Origin: Aliiglaciecola lipolytica
Lineage (GTDB): Bacteria > Pseudomonadota > Gammaproteobacteria > Enterobacterales > Alteromonadaceae
Direction: 5' to 3'
Length of the DNA stretch: 64,000 nucleotides
Assembly (NCBI RefSeq): GCF_018860635.1
Contig: NZ_JAHKPT010000030.1
Coordinates: 111,639-175,638 of the forward strand
The notes under the pieces are model-generated. The model was not told where the DNA came from. It did no database searches and saw nothing but the letters and a program-made list of their open reading frames with translations. Shown here in pieces: positions 19,101 to 27,204 of this stretch. The position numbers and the translations under genes were made by a program. Position 1 is the stretch's first letter, and each line of letters begins with the position of its first letter.

Positions 19101-19623
19101 GCGCTTAGGTGAACTTTATTATCAAGTGCGTAAAGGTATCGGCTTTAACAAAACCCCTGAACAATATGGTGCTTTCCCTACCGACCCATACTCACATACG
19201 CCAAAACATGCAGGTGCTCAACAACCTGGAATGACTGGCCAAGTAAAAGAGGAAATTCTCACCAGATTTGCTGAGTTTGGCTTGCATGTAGCCGATGGTA
19301 AAGTGAGTTTCAATCCGGCTTTATTGCGCAGCCAAGAATTTTCTGCAGATGCCACAAACTTTACATACCTCGATATAGACGGAAACTGGCAAAAGCTGGC
19401 TTTACCTTGCAAAAGCTTAGGATTTACCTGGTGTCAGGTACCATTTGTATATCATTTGAAAGAGCAGGGGGAAGGTGAGATTTGCATTCAATACGCAAAT
19501 GGCAAGATTGAAAGATTGCAGCAAAACTGCCTAACTAAACAACAAAGTCAGATGTTGTTCGATCGTTCAGGGCAAATCCGAAAAATAGACCTGAGTTTAA
19601 ATAAACAGCAATTGTTTAGCTAA
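16138..19623 (+). CDS. GH94/GH149-type beta-1,3-glucan phosphorylase
   Basis: This large soluble protein (up to 1161 aa, no signal peptide) resembles the clan GH-Q phosphorylases, closest by my recall to GH149 beta-1,3-oligoglucan phosphorylases, which share this unusual length. Key blocks are RRHGDPSRPWNQF (about 443-455), YQGNWRDIFQNWE (470-482), NPYRITKQGIDWE and IGYWGDHQIIYL (532-543). EWNDANN follows at 655-661, where D658 is the probable catalytic acid, matching the WND motif of GH94 cellobiose phosphorylase. It would split cytoplasmic laminari-oligosaccharides with phosphate into glucose 1-phosphate. The start is uncertain: GTG at 16138 or ATG at 16183, neither with a good ribosome site. 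It follows the malectin-GH16 gene closely. GH161 is an alternative family. Confidence 0.78.
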   Translation: MATPVNNLLNKAVKNMKNTINQKINGSFVNLAGERYYKIENVDQMPAFFISLVSDSDHWLFVSSTGGLTAGRVSPETALFPYVTVDKIHESSHHTGCKTVFKIILDDKVNHWEPFNYLREHNYSLSRNLYKNTLGNKLCFEEINHTLQLVFRYTWTTSDEYGFCRIAEIENISEQQVNAEMLDGLLNILPAGTPRFTQSQSSNLVDAYKFNELDEHTGTGIFTLYSGITDRAEPSESLRANVVFCLGLQEPNILLSEEQINSFKNQQKIVTESSYRGVRGAYLVNSKFELMPSQHKSWMLVANVEQDQKQVTALLEELNSPSTLQSKISSSIAAGSDALARIMASSDGFQQTNEEEVSVHHYANTLFNVLRGGIFNDQYLITKDDFIKTVKTFNQGVYHANQNFLAALDDKFSVQTLIAEVEQVGDLQLQRLAFEYLPITFGRRHGDPSRPWNQFAINLKDKQGNPLLSYQGNWRDIFQNWESLTFSYPQFIESVIAKFLNASTMDGYNPYRITKQGIDWEVEEPDDPWSYIGYWGDHQIIYLLKMLELSKQFHPEKLNQLLAADIFSYANVPYRIKDFDALLANAKDTVSYDEELAAKIEQRVQAMGSDGKLVLTKSGEVYQVNLVEKLLVPLLSKLSNLVIDGGIWLNTQRPEWNDANNALVGQGLSMVTLYYIRRYLHFFKTLIAEQQQDVQLSLEVNQWLLDSCDALHAIAQQITQGSVSNTARFEMMQRLGLAAEAYRKRVYQAEGFTGKTTQVMRRIHVLIDDALLAIDHSIQSNRAENGLYHAYNVLKLEPQCSQVGHLYPMLEGQVAALSSGAIKGEEAIAVLDALFDSDIYRADQQTFMLYPDRVQSRFLDKNKVPKGALDKSILCQQMLANNDERLIMLDNRGILRFSADLKNANDVADLIDTLVLQYGEQLGAEKNLILAVYEDVFKHNAFTGRSGGMFGFEGLGSIYWHMVSKLLLAVKEQFFQAIEEQQSEHLIKRLGELYYQVRKGIGFNKTPEQYGAFPTDPYSHTPKHAGAQQPGMTGQVKEEILTRFAEFGLHVADGKVSFNPALLRSQEFSADATNFTYLDIDGNWQKLALPCKSLGFTWCQVPFVYHLKEQGEGEICIQYANGKIERLQQNCLTKQQSQMLFDRSGQIRKIDLSLNKQQLFS

Positions 19624-19631
19624 ATTTGGAT

Positions 19632-19677
19632 TCACCGCTGTACTTGCGTGATATAGATATCGTGTGTACAGCGGTGA
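19632..19677. terminator. Perfect 12-bp hairpin between convergent genes
   Basis: TCACCGCTGTAC (19632-19643) and GTACAGCGGTGA (19666-19677) are perfectly complementary around a 22-nt loop that itself holds GATAT-AG-ATATC. It sits between the phosphorylase and the convergent lipoprotein gene. No T-tract follows on either strand, so it is not a standard intrinsic terminator. It may protect or help end both transcripts. Confidence 0.5.
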
Positions 19678-19719
19678 TACTTGGATAACAAGTAAACAAT
19701 ATTTTAAATAACTAGCGTG

Positions 19720-21522
19720 TTATTCACTGTCAGCGGATTGTTGCTCTGCTGCTTGTTTTTGTTTCTCTGCTTCTTTTTCTTGCTTTTCTTTCTCTGCAAC
19801 AGCAGACAATAAACTTTCGTATTCAGCTTGCATGGCGGCAATGTCCATTTTGACGTCGCTGCTCCATGTTTGACCAAAGTCATCGGTACTGACGATTTGT
19901 CCTTGATCGCACAAGAAGTAAATACGCTGCCCGTTAGTTAATTTAGGCAAGGCTATTTCACAATCTGGTTTAGCTGTGCCACGCATAGTCCAGTCTTTTC
20001 TTGAAACATCCTCACTATTCGCGGTGGTACTAATAATTTGCAGTTGTTTAACTGTTTTATCTGCTCGTCCAAGGGTAATAAGGGTTTTGTCTTCCAGAAC
20101 AATGGGTAACGAACGATCTGTAGTATTGTCCCCAAAAGTTTTTAAACTGCGGTTAAGGGATATCCAGCTTTGTCCGTAATCAAAGCTAACGGCCTGATCG
20201 CCTATACCATCCCATTGACTAACCTCTAAGCCAACCAATACGCCATTTTCCAGTTGTGAAACTTGCACCATTGGTGAGGATTTCACGCTACTCCACTGGT
20301 TAGATTCGACGTCGAAATCATGAAGCTTGTTATCGTTAAGCACTCTGAGTTGACCATCGGCGCTTAAAATCGGAAATAACCCACCGTTTTGCACCCAAAA
20401 ATCATTCGGGTTTTTCCGTTCAAAATCCCCTATACGCTGCCAAGATAAATCGTCTTTATTGATGCTGTAGAAGTAATGATTTTTTGCCGAAGCGGTCACT
20501 GCAAATAGCGCCTCCTTGGCTTTACCAAACCAAATAATGGACTCTGCTGCTGAAACTGGCTGAGTTGCTGTCCAACTTCCTTGCAAACTGTCGCTAACAA
20601 ATACTTGTCCGCGTTCGGAGCCAACTAAAATTTTGCCGTCTAACTCTAAAACACTGGTTAGTTGTCCGTTTGTCGGTAAATCAATTTGAGACCAACTATT
20701 GTCTTGGTTTACAACGTGTAACTGACCGAACTTAGCGGCCACAGCCCGTTGTTTATGGTCTTCTAAAATGAGGGCTTGGCTGCCATAGGCATTGTTGCGT
20801 GAGAGGCTACTTAATTTGTCGCGAAATTGGACAAACTTGTCATCTTCCCAACCAAGTGATTGATTGAAATTAACGCTGCTGGCTAAATTGGGGAAATGTT
20901 CAATAATAAAATCTTGCAGATTTTCCGCTTCACTAATACGCGTGACATAGGCTTTGCTAGAAGAGCGATTACTCCAAAAGGAGGTTTCTTTAATATTCAA
21001 CAAAGGTTGGAAAACCAAACTACCTAAATTGGTAAACTCACCGGCTTTTACGTTAAACGTACCAGCTGAAGCATATACGGGCATAGTCAACCAAGAGCTC
21101 ATATTGCCATCGGAATAAAAACTATAAAGAGAAGCAATTATGTATTGCCCTTCTGGCATGCTGCCGGCAAATAACTGACTATCTACAACACCTTGCGAGT
21201 TAGGTGAAAAAGTATAAGCTTCAGGATCCCACTCCACTTCATCTTCATTGAATGCTTTGTTTTTGGCCGCGGCTTTCGCTTTTGCCTCTTCAATCGCGGC
21301 CTGCTTAATTTGCTCGTGATTGTCCATTCTAACTGCTATAACTTCGGTCCATCCTGCATGCAGTGGTGCTAACCGACCTGTGTTATTTATTACTTGAAGT
21401 GCAACTACACCGTGATTCTGGGCAAGTGGCTGGCTACTATCTAAACGTGTTGATTTGATTTCATAAGTAGCGCATCCATTCAGAAAAGCGCCAATTACAA
21501 AAATGAGAATCAATTTTTTCAT
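19720..21522 (-). CDS. Exported lipoprotein with BNR/propeller-like repeats, function unknown
   Basis: This 600-aa lipoprotein starts at ATG 21522 (GGAAA upstream) with signal MKKLILIFVIGAFLNGC and its lipobox Cys17. An N-terminal domain (about 20-170) has no family I recognise. Residues about 210-560 contain several sialidase/BNR-like turns such as DDFGQTWSS, DYGQSWIS and SDSLQGSWT, which suggests a beta-propeller of the photosynthesis-stability or Vps10-like type. The C-terminus is a charged Lys/Glu/Gln-rich helix. It is convergent with the phosphorylase gene and sits inside the glucan locus. It could bind polysaccharide or protein at the envelope. No catalytic residues can be named. Confidence 0.72.
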   Translation of the reverse strand: MKKLILIFVIGAFLNGCATYEIKSTRLDSSQPLAQNHGVVALQVINNTGRLAPLHAGWTEVIAVRMDNHEQIKQAAIEEAKAKAAAKNKAFNEDEVEWDPEAYTFSPNSQGVVDSQLFAGSMPEGQYIIASLYSFYSDGNMSSWLTMPVYASAGTFNVKAGEFTNLGSLVFQPLLNIKETSFWSNRSSSKAYVTRISEAENLQDFIIEHFPNLASSVNFNQSLGWEDDKFVQFRDKLSSLSRNNAYGSQALILEDHKQRAVAAKFGQLHVVNQDNSWSQIDLPTNGQLTSVLELDGKILVGSERGQVFVSDSLQGSWTATQPVSAAESIIWFGKAKEALFAVTASAKNHYFYSINKDDLSWQRIGDFERKNPNDFWVQNGGLFPILSADGQLRVLNDNKLHDFDVESNQWSSVKSSPMVQVSQLENGVLVGLEVSQWDGIGDQAVSFDYGQSWISLNRSLKTFGDNTTDRSLPIVLEDKTLITLGRADKTVKQLQIISTTANSEDVSRKDWTMRGTAKPDCEIALPKLTNGQRIYFLCDQGQIVSTDDFGQTWSSDVKMDIAAMQAEYESLLSAVAEKEKQEKEAEKQKQAAEQQSADSE

Positions 21523-21677
21523 CGATTTTTCCATTAAAATATTAAAAATGCGACCAGCCACTATCATTCAATAGGTTAGTTGTACTGACCAAAAACTTAG
21601 GGAAATGGGTTTTGATAGGAATCAAGCTCCATTTCTACCGCAAGATAGAATGGTGCTTTAGGTGGGGGAGTAAATTC

Positions 21678-21997
21678 TTATTGTTTCGCAAGCTGCAAAA
21701 AGCACTGATTGGTTTGAGCATCTTTATTCGTCAACGTTTGCACTGCTTTACCCTTTTCATCGAGGGTAACCACTAAATCAACATTCTTCTTAGCGCATTT
21801 ATGCGCGTCCGCATACAATGCCTCGATCTGATAATTATTGCCAGAAGTTTGCTCATAATCTTCGGCGGTTAACAATTGACTTTAAGCTTTCCGTTGTTCA
21901 TAAGTCTTTAAATAGCGTTATCACCTTCGCTTGGCGGCGTAGAGGCACATCCGTAAATAACAACCGTTAGTAAAGTCAGAATAACTTGTTTCTGCGT
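21678..21997 (-). pseudogene. Decayed small lipoprotein gene
   Basis: On the minus strand an AAGGAG site (22000-22005) is followed not by ATG but by ACG. It then opens a frame reading like a lipoprotein signal, KQVILTLLTVVIYGCASTPP, with a clear lipobox Cys. The frame stops nine residues later (SEGDNAI, stop). A second frame, open from 21875 to a stop at 21678, encodes 65 residues (AEDYEQTSGNNYQIEALYAD and so on) that look like the mature part of the same small protein. A lost start, a frameshift and at least one stop explain the pieces. Alternatively the 65-aa frame, from TTG, is a real small gene. No family is recognised. Confidence 0.42.
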
Positions 21998-22148
21998 AAC
22001 TCCTTGTTTTGTCTCTAATATCCATAATCGAGAACTATATGAAATGTTAGCTGGTTAGCCTACATCAAGACTTTTTTTAGAAACTAAATTATTATTCTCC
22101 TTAATCTGGTTAGGTTTAGCGCAAGGCTCGTCTCTATGTTTTGGCTTT

Positions 22149-23720
22149 TTAGCGCACCAAAATGTGCTCCAGCTCTTCCAGAGATTTGCCTTTGGTTTCA
22201 GGTAAGTAATAGATGATAATCGCTAAGCCAATAAGCGCAAAAATTGCATAAAAAGCAAAGGTATAAGTGACACCTAAGGTGGCTATTTCCCATGGGAAGA
22301 TGAGTTGCACTAAAAAGCTTACCGCCGAATTAATTAAACCCACAAACGAGATGGCAATGCCGCGAATTCGGTTGGGAAACAGTTCTGAAAATAACACCCA
22401 CATGACGGGGCCAAGAGAAATGGCAAAGCAAGCGACAAAACCTAATAAACTGATGAGCACCCATTTCTGGTTGACGTTGACCGAAGCAGCAATGAGTTCC
22501 GATTCATGTTTCAGTGCTATATCAGCGCCTAAATGCGTAACCAGTGCGGCTTTAAATTGCAAATCGTTCATGTACGTTGTTTGGGTCAGCGCCGTTTGAC
22601 TTTCGTGGCTAATCTCAACAGGGATTTCGGTTAATGCTTTAGCATCTAACTGATAACTTGCTTGACCAAATTGAAACGCCATCATGGCCATACAAACGGC
22701 GATGCCTGATACACCAAATATCAATAACGCCTTCCGTCCCACTTTGTCGATTAGCAATATGGCAAATACGGTAAACAGTAAATTAATTAAGCCCACTAAA
22801 ACGGCTTGCATAAAGGATGCGTCTGTACCGAATCCACTTTGCTCAAATATCATAGGCGCATAAAAGAACACTGCATTAATTCCGGTAATTTGTTGTAAAA
22901 TAGCAATTGAAATACCGATGATCATTACCAAGCGCATTTTCGGTTTAAGCAATGTTAGAAGTGAGGTTTGCTGTTGCTGGTTATCCTGTTTTAAGCCTGC
23001 TTCTATGCTATTAAGTGTATCTTCTAATTCGGCTTCAGGAACTGTTTTACAAAGCACTTGTTTGGCTTCGTCCGGCCTGTTTTTCAGTAATAACCATCTT
23101 GGACTTTCTGGTACAAAATTCAAACAAAAGAAATATAACAACGCTGGGATTGCTTCTAGGCCTAACATCCAGCGCCAATTCCATTGTTGAATATTCCACG
23201 TATCTTGTTCCGGTGTTGTTGCGGAACCAAGTTGTAAAATTAAATAATTAGTGAAAAAAGCAGCAGAGATTCCAATAACAATGTTCAATTGATTGAGTGA
23301 TACCAGTCGACCACGAAACTTGGCAGGGGCAATTTCAGCGATATACATAGGAGCGATTATCAATGCTGCGCCAACACCAAAACCACCTAGCATTCTCGCC
23401 AGAACTAAAATCAGAAAACTGGGGGCGACTGCCGACAATACGGCAGATAATAAAAATAGGAAAGCGGCGACTTTTAGTACCGTTTTTCGACCAAACTTAT
23501 CTGCTAGTGGACCTGAGATCATCATTGCTAAAGTAGCGGTAAGGGTAAGTGATGCAACGGCCCAGCCTAGTTGTAATTTGGTTAATCCAAACTCGGGCTC
23601 GATAAATTTCACCACACCAGAAATAACCGATGCATCGAACCCCATTAAGAACCCACCTAATGCTGCAATAAGTGAAATAAAAGCGACGTAAAAAAGTGAA
23701 AATGAAGTGTGTTTTGACAT
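22149..23720 (-). CDS. Sugar-porter family MFS transporter
   Basis: The 523-aa inner-membrane protein belongs to the sugar porter family (XylE/GalP-like). It has GGFLMGFDASVISG in TM1, DKFGRKT and DKVGRKA loops, PESPRWLL after TM6, QQITGINAVFFYAP in TM7 and LPETKGKSLEE at the C-terminus. It is longer than XylE because of an insertion of roughly 55 polar residues between TM8 and TM9/10 (around 355-415). The ATG follows AAGAGCG. It probably brings glucose or another monosaccharide into the cell by proton symport and complements the GPH symporter of the same locus. The substrate is inferred from context. Confidence 0.88.
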   Translation of the reverse strand: MSKHTSFSLFYVAFISLIAALGGFLMGFDASVISGVVKFIEPEFGLTKLQLGWAVASLTLTATLAMMISGPLADKFGRKTVLKVAAFLFLLSAVLSAVAPSFLILVLARMLGGFGVGAALIIAPMYIAEIAPAKFRGRLVSLNQLNIVIGISAAFFTNYLILQLGSATTPEQDTWNIQQWNWRWMLGLEAIPALLYFFCLNFVPESPRWLLLKNRPDEAKQVLCKTVPEAELEDTLNSIEAGLKQDNQQQQTSLLTLLKPKMRLVMIIGISIAILQQITGINAVFFYAPMIFEQSGFGTDASFMQAVLVGLINLLFTVFAILLIDKVGRKALLIFGVSGIAVCMAMMAFQFGQASYQLDAKALTEIPVEISHESQTALTQTTYMNDLQFKAALVTHLGADIALKHESELIAASVNVNQKWVLISLLGFVACFAISLGPVMWVLFSELFPNRIRGIAISFVGLINSAVSFLVQLIFPWEIATLGVTYTFAFYAIFALIGLAIIIYYLPETKGKSLEELEHILVR

Positions 23721-23923
23721 ATTAATCGCTCTTGTTTTAGGGCTGGATTAGCAAGTATCAATTTCGTGATATTAGTGAATTTAACGATTTACGTTAACTT
23801 ATTTTTTACTTTTAAAGGTGAATATACGGTAAAGTGGTTCGCCGCTGCGGTAGGGCGGACTGCAAAACTGGCGGTTCGATCGGGCAGAGTGTAAAATTTT
23901 GATTCACCTTCGAAAGGTTCACT
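23721..23923. promoter_or_regulatory. Divergent region between sugar porter and LytS-type kinase
   Basis: The 203-bp gap holds the inverted repeat TTAACG-ATTTA-CGTTAA (23781-23797), 61 bp upstream of the porter start. A second pair, AAGGTGAAT (23815-23823) and ATTCACCTT (23902-23910), spans the region before the kinase start. The first is a candidate operator. The second could form a leader stem that ends close to the kinase ribosome site AAAGG. Both functions are inferred. Confidence 0.35.
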
Positions 23924-25099
23924 ATGTTGCAAAAAATAACGGATTTTACAAAACGCTTTATTGCTAATCAGCCGAGTCGGAAGTTTTGGTTGTGGCAAGT
24001 TGGTTTTTGGTTATTTGTCAGTGTTATGAGTTTTGCGGTACTCACCCTTTGGTACGGTCCATTTTCTTGGCCTCACATCCTGCATATTATACTCCAAGCT
24101 CTGTTAGGACTAATGTTGTCCTTGGTGTTGTATTGGGTATTCATGCACATTTGGGACAAAAGTACTCGTTTTCGAGCGCTAGTTGGTTTTATCACCGTCA
24201 TGCTGGTGTCGTTTGTTTGGACGTTGGCTCGTGTATATGCCTTTATTTCTCTTACTGGCGATGGCACCGAATGGACGCAGTTTGGTGGTTGGCATTTTGC
24301 AAGTATTTTCATCTTTCTATGCTGGGCCGGTCTGTTTCATGGCATTCGATATTATGAATTGTTGCAGACTGAACACATTATATTGTTGCAAGCGGAATCA
24401 GAAGCCAAAGAAGAGCAGTTGAAACGCATGAAAGCACAAAATGTGGCAAGAGATGCACAACTTAAGATGCTTCGTTATCAGCTCAATCCGCATTTTTTAT
24501 GCAATACCTTAAATGCAATTAACTCGTTGGTTGAAAGCAACGAAACTGTCAAGGCTCAAAAAATGACAGTCCAATTGAGCAAGTTCTTGCGCTATTCATT
24601 GGATAATAATCCAGATACTAAGATTCCGTTGGAAACCGAAGTCAATGCGTTAAATTTATATTTGGAGATCGAGAAGACCCGTTTTGAAGATCGTTTGAGA
24701 TTAGATTTTGAGATTACAGCTGAAGCCAAATCGGCTTTGTTGCCCAGTCTTTTATTGCAACCCATTATAGAAAACTCAATGAAACACGCTATTGCGCAAA
24801 GTGAGTCTGGTGGCACAATCGAGTTTAGAGCCGATGTTGTTGATCATCGTTTAATACTACAATTAAGTGATACTGGCTCTGGGGCTAAAATCGCTAAAAG
24901 TAAATTGAAAAGCTCTACCGGACGTGGTGTTGGTTTACGCAATACTGACGAACGTCTCAAAGCACTTTATTCTGATGATTATTCAATGGATATCAAGTTA
25001 TTACCATCAGGTGGCCTGAAAACCATTATCAATATTCCTTGTGAATACAATCTAGCGGATAAAGTAGACAGGACCAATACCAAGGAAAAAACTGCATGA
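23924..25099 (+). CDS. LytS/YehU-type sensor histidine kinase
   Basis: This 391-aa kinase has about four N-terminal membrane segments (roughly residues 20-145), a coiled-coil linker (about 150-185), and the His_kinase (PF06580) motif QLNPHFLCNTLNAINSL with phospho-acceptor H190. A HATPase_c domain follows, with LLLQPIIENSMKHA and GRGVGLRNTDERL. It has no large periplasmic sensor domain, so the signal is probably sensed in or near the membrane. The start has AAAGG six bases upstream. The stop overlaps the start of the LytTR regulator by 4 nt (ATGA), a tight two-component pair. Its target could be the flanking sugar porter or the RND pump genes. Neither is proven. Confidence 0.93.
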   Translation: MLQKITDFTKRFIANQPSRKFWLWQVGFWLFVSVMSFAVLTLWYGPFSWPHILHIILQALLGLMLSLVLYWVFMHIWDKSTRFRALVGFITVMLVSFVWTLARVYAFISLTGDGTEWTQFGGWHFASIFIFLCWAGLFHGIRYYELLQTEHIILLQAESEAKEEQLKRMKAQNVARDAQLKMLRYQLNPHFLCNTLNAINSLVESNETVKAQKMTVQLSKFLRYSLDNNPDTKIPLETEVNALNLYLEIEKTRFEDRLRLDFEITAEAKSALLPSLLLQPIIENSMKHAIAQSESGGTIEFRADVVDHRLILQLSDTGSGAKIAKSKLKSSTGRGVGLRNTDERLKALYSDDYSMDIKLLPSGGLKTIINIPCEYNLADKVDRTNTKEKTA

Positions 25100-25914
25100 A
25101 CAAGATTCGAGCCGTTATTGTCGATGATGAGCCGCTTGCCCTTAATGTACTGCGAGCAAAATTGAACCAGTTACCACAAGTGGAAATTGTTGGTGAAGGT
25201 AAAAATGGTCGTCAGGCGATTGAATTGATAATGGACTTAAATCCCGACTTGGTTTTTCTCGATATTCAAATGCCTGGGTTGAATGGTTTTGACGTGGTGA
25301 AAAACCTGCAAAGTGAACTGGTTCCTTTGATTGTTTTTACCACGGCATATGAACAATATGCATTAGATGCTTTTGATGTGCATGCGGTTGATTATATTCT
25401 CAAACCCATTGATACGGAGAGAATTCAAAGAGCAATTGAACGAGCCCAAGAACGAATGGCGGCAAATGAACAGGTGGATTATAAAATACCAATTATCGGT
25501 GCCATTGATACCATTAGTCGCAGAGAAAGCAATTTTGAACAAGACGAAGAACTTGCGGCTAATCATGCAAACAATAACCTAGAACGTAAAATTGTGATTA
25601 AAGAGCGGGATGAAATTACCTTGCTCAAACAATCCGATATCGAGTGGATTGATGCCGCTGGGGATTACGTGTGTTTGCATGCTGAGGGAGAAACCCATAT
25701 CAAGCGTATTACTCTCAAAGAATTGCTAGAAGAGCTTGATGATACAGTTTTTAAGCGGGTCCATCGCTCCACTATCGTCAATCTGAACTTCATTGAAAAA
25801 GTCATACCACATACTAAAGGTGAGTTCTTTTTACAGCTCCAAGGGGGCACGGAGCGGATTAAAGTAAGCCGAAATTACAAAGAATCAATTCGTACCTTTC
25901 TAACTGAAAAATAA
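25096..25914 (+). CDS. LytTR-family response regulator
   Basis: The 272-aa protein has a receiver domain (1-120) with acidic residues D10/D11, phospho-acceptor D56 in VFLDIQMPG, and the TTAYEQYALDAFDVHAVDY block ending in LKPI. A LytTR DNA-binding domain follows at about 165-270 (IEWIDAAGDYVCLH, LKELLEELDD, HRSTIVNLNFI). It is co-translated with the upstream LytS-type kinase. A linker of about 40 polar residues (roughly 120-160) separates the two domains and is longer than in LytR/AlgR relatives. A strong terminator follows, so the pair forms its own operon. Confidence 0.93.
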   Translation: MNKIRAVIVDDEPLALNVLRAKLNQLPQVEIVGEGKNGRQAIELIMDLNPDLVFLDIQMPGLNGFDVVKNLQSELVPLIVFTTAYEQYALDAFDVHAVDYILKPIDTERIQRAIERAQERMAANEQVDYKIPIIGAIDTISRRESNFEQDEELAANHANNNLERKIVIKERDEITLLKQSDIEWIDAAGDYVCLHAEGETHIKRITLKELLEELDDTVFKRVHRSTIVNLNFIEKVIPHTKGEFFLQLQGGTERIKVSRNYKESIRTFLTEK

Positions 25915-26049
25915 CCATTTATTATTTTTATTATAGTGAATTCGACCAACGCCTTTTTTATGCGTTATTCTCAGTTGTATTTGATAACCTCTAATGCTCT
26001 TATAACATTCCATTAACGACTGACTACATCAATAACTACAGGTTAGATG

Positions 26050-26092
26050 AAAAACTCTGTTATTTCAGATATCTAACTGAGTTTTTAATTTT
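26050..26092 (+). terminator. Intrinsic terminator downstream of the LytTR gene
   Basis: AAAAACTC (26050-26057) pairs with GAGTTTTT (26079-26086). GTTA and TAAC extend the stem across one T-T mismatch, and TTTTTAATTTTT follows. It closes the two-component operon before the RND adaptor gene. Confidence 0.78.
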
Positions 26093-26163
26093 TATGATGA
26101 AAATAAAATCAAAATGGCCGTTAGTTACGTAACACTTCAAAACTTTACATGGTGAATAAACGG

Positions 26164-27204
26164 ATGAATTACATCACTACAATACTGTTGCTTCCTATCA
26201 TACTTGTCACATTGACGATTTTTCATTCTGCTCATGCTCAGCAATTTGGCGCCAAAGGACCAACAGAAGTTATTGTAAATAGCGTTAGTTTAGACACTCA
26301 AAGCTCTTCGGTGGAGGCCGTGGGTTCAGCTGAAGCTATAAAATCTGTGGATATCTTTCCGGCTACCGCAGATAGAGTTGTGGCCGTAAACTTTGTACCT
26401 GGACAAAAAGTTGTGCAAGGTCAGGTATTGTTAGAGCTTGATTCTCGTCGTCAAAAAGCGGCTTTACAACGGGCCAAGATTCAACTTCATGATGCGACTA
26501 GGAATTTAACTAGGTTACAGCAAAGTAGTAGCAAAGGTGCGGTAACAGAAAGCGCACTAGATGTGGCGTCAACTGCTAAAGAGTTAGCAAAAATGGATGT
26601 GATTGATGCTGAGATAGAATTACAAGACAGAATAGTCATCGCGCCTTTTACAGGTTATGTGGGACTCACTGATGTGGAAGTTGGCGACCGCATTACCCAA
26701 CAAACCTTAATTACAACTTTAGATGACCGAAGCCAATTGTTTATCAATTTCCGTGCCCCAGAATCTGCCGCCAATACGCTAGCAAAAGACAGTTTAGTTA
26801 CCGTACAACCATGGACCAATCGAGAAGCCACACTAGAGGCTGAAATTGCCCAGTTAGATTCAAGAATCAGTGATACTGATCGCACTATTTTAGCTCGCGC
26901 TATTTTAGACAATGCACAAGATAATTACCGTCCAGGAATGAGCTTTCGCGTCAACATCAGTGTGCAGGGGCAATCTTATCCAGTTATTCCTGAATCAGGC
27001 CTTTCATGGGGCGCAACCGGTGCATACATTTGGAAGATGGTAGATGGTAAAGCGGTGAAAGTAGAGGTGCAAATTAAACAGCGTATGCGCGGTTATCTGC
27101 TGGTAGAAGGAGATATAAGCGAAGGTGAGCAATTGATAGTCGAAGGTATTCAACGTTTGCGACCAGGGCAGGCTGTTAAAGTCCGAGCACAGGAGACAAA
27201 TTAA
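26164..27204 (+). CDS. RND efflux periplasmic adaptor (membrane fusion protein)
   Basis: The adaptor has a signal peptide ending HSAHAQ and a biotinyl-lipoyl-like domain (GSAEAIKSVDIFPATADRVVAVNFVPGQKVVQGQVLLELD). A helical hairpin (about 90-145) and a beta-barrel (PFTGYVGLTDVEVGD, MSFRVNISV) follow. The frame also has an ATG at 26149. ATG 26164 has GGTGA at a good distance and starts the signal peptide directly. The stop overlaps the pump start by one base (TAATG), so pump and adaptor are coupled. At about 346 aa it is compact, like VexC/MexH-type adaptors. No TolC-family gene is in the window, so an unlinked channel is presumed. Confidence 0.9.
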   Translation: MNYITTILLLPIILVTLTIFHSAHAQQFGAKGPTEVIVNSVSLDTQSSSVEAVGSAEAIKSVDIFPATADRVVAVNFVPGQKVVQGQVLLELDSRRQKAALQRAKIQLHDATRNLTRLQQSSSKGAVTESALDVASTAKELAKMDVIDAEIELQDRIVIAPFTGYVGLTDVEVGDRITQQTLITTLDDRSQLFINFRAPESAANTLAKDSLVTVQPWTNREATLEAEIAQLDSRISDTDRTILARAILDNAQDNYRPGMSFRVNISVQGQSYPVIPESGLSWGATGAYIWKMVDGKAVKVEVQIKQRMRGYLLVEGDISEGEQLIVEGIQRLRPGQAVKVRAQETN

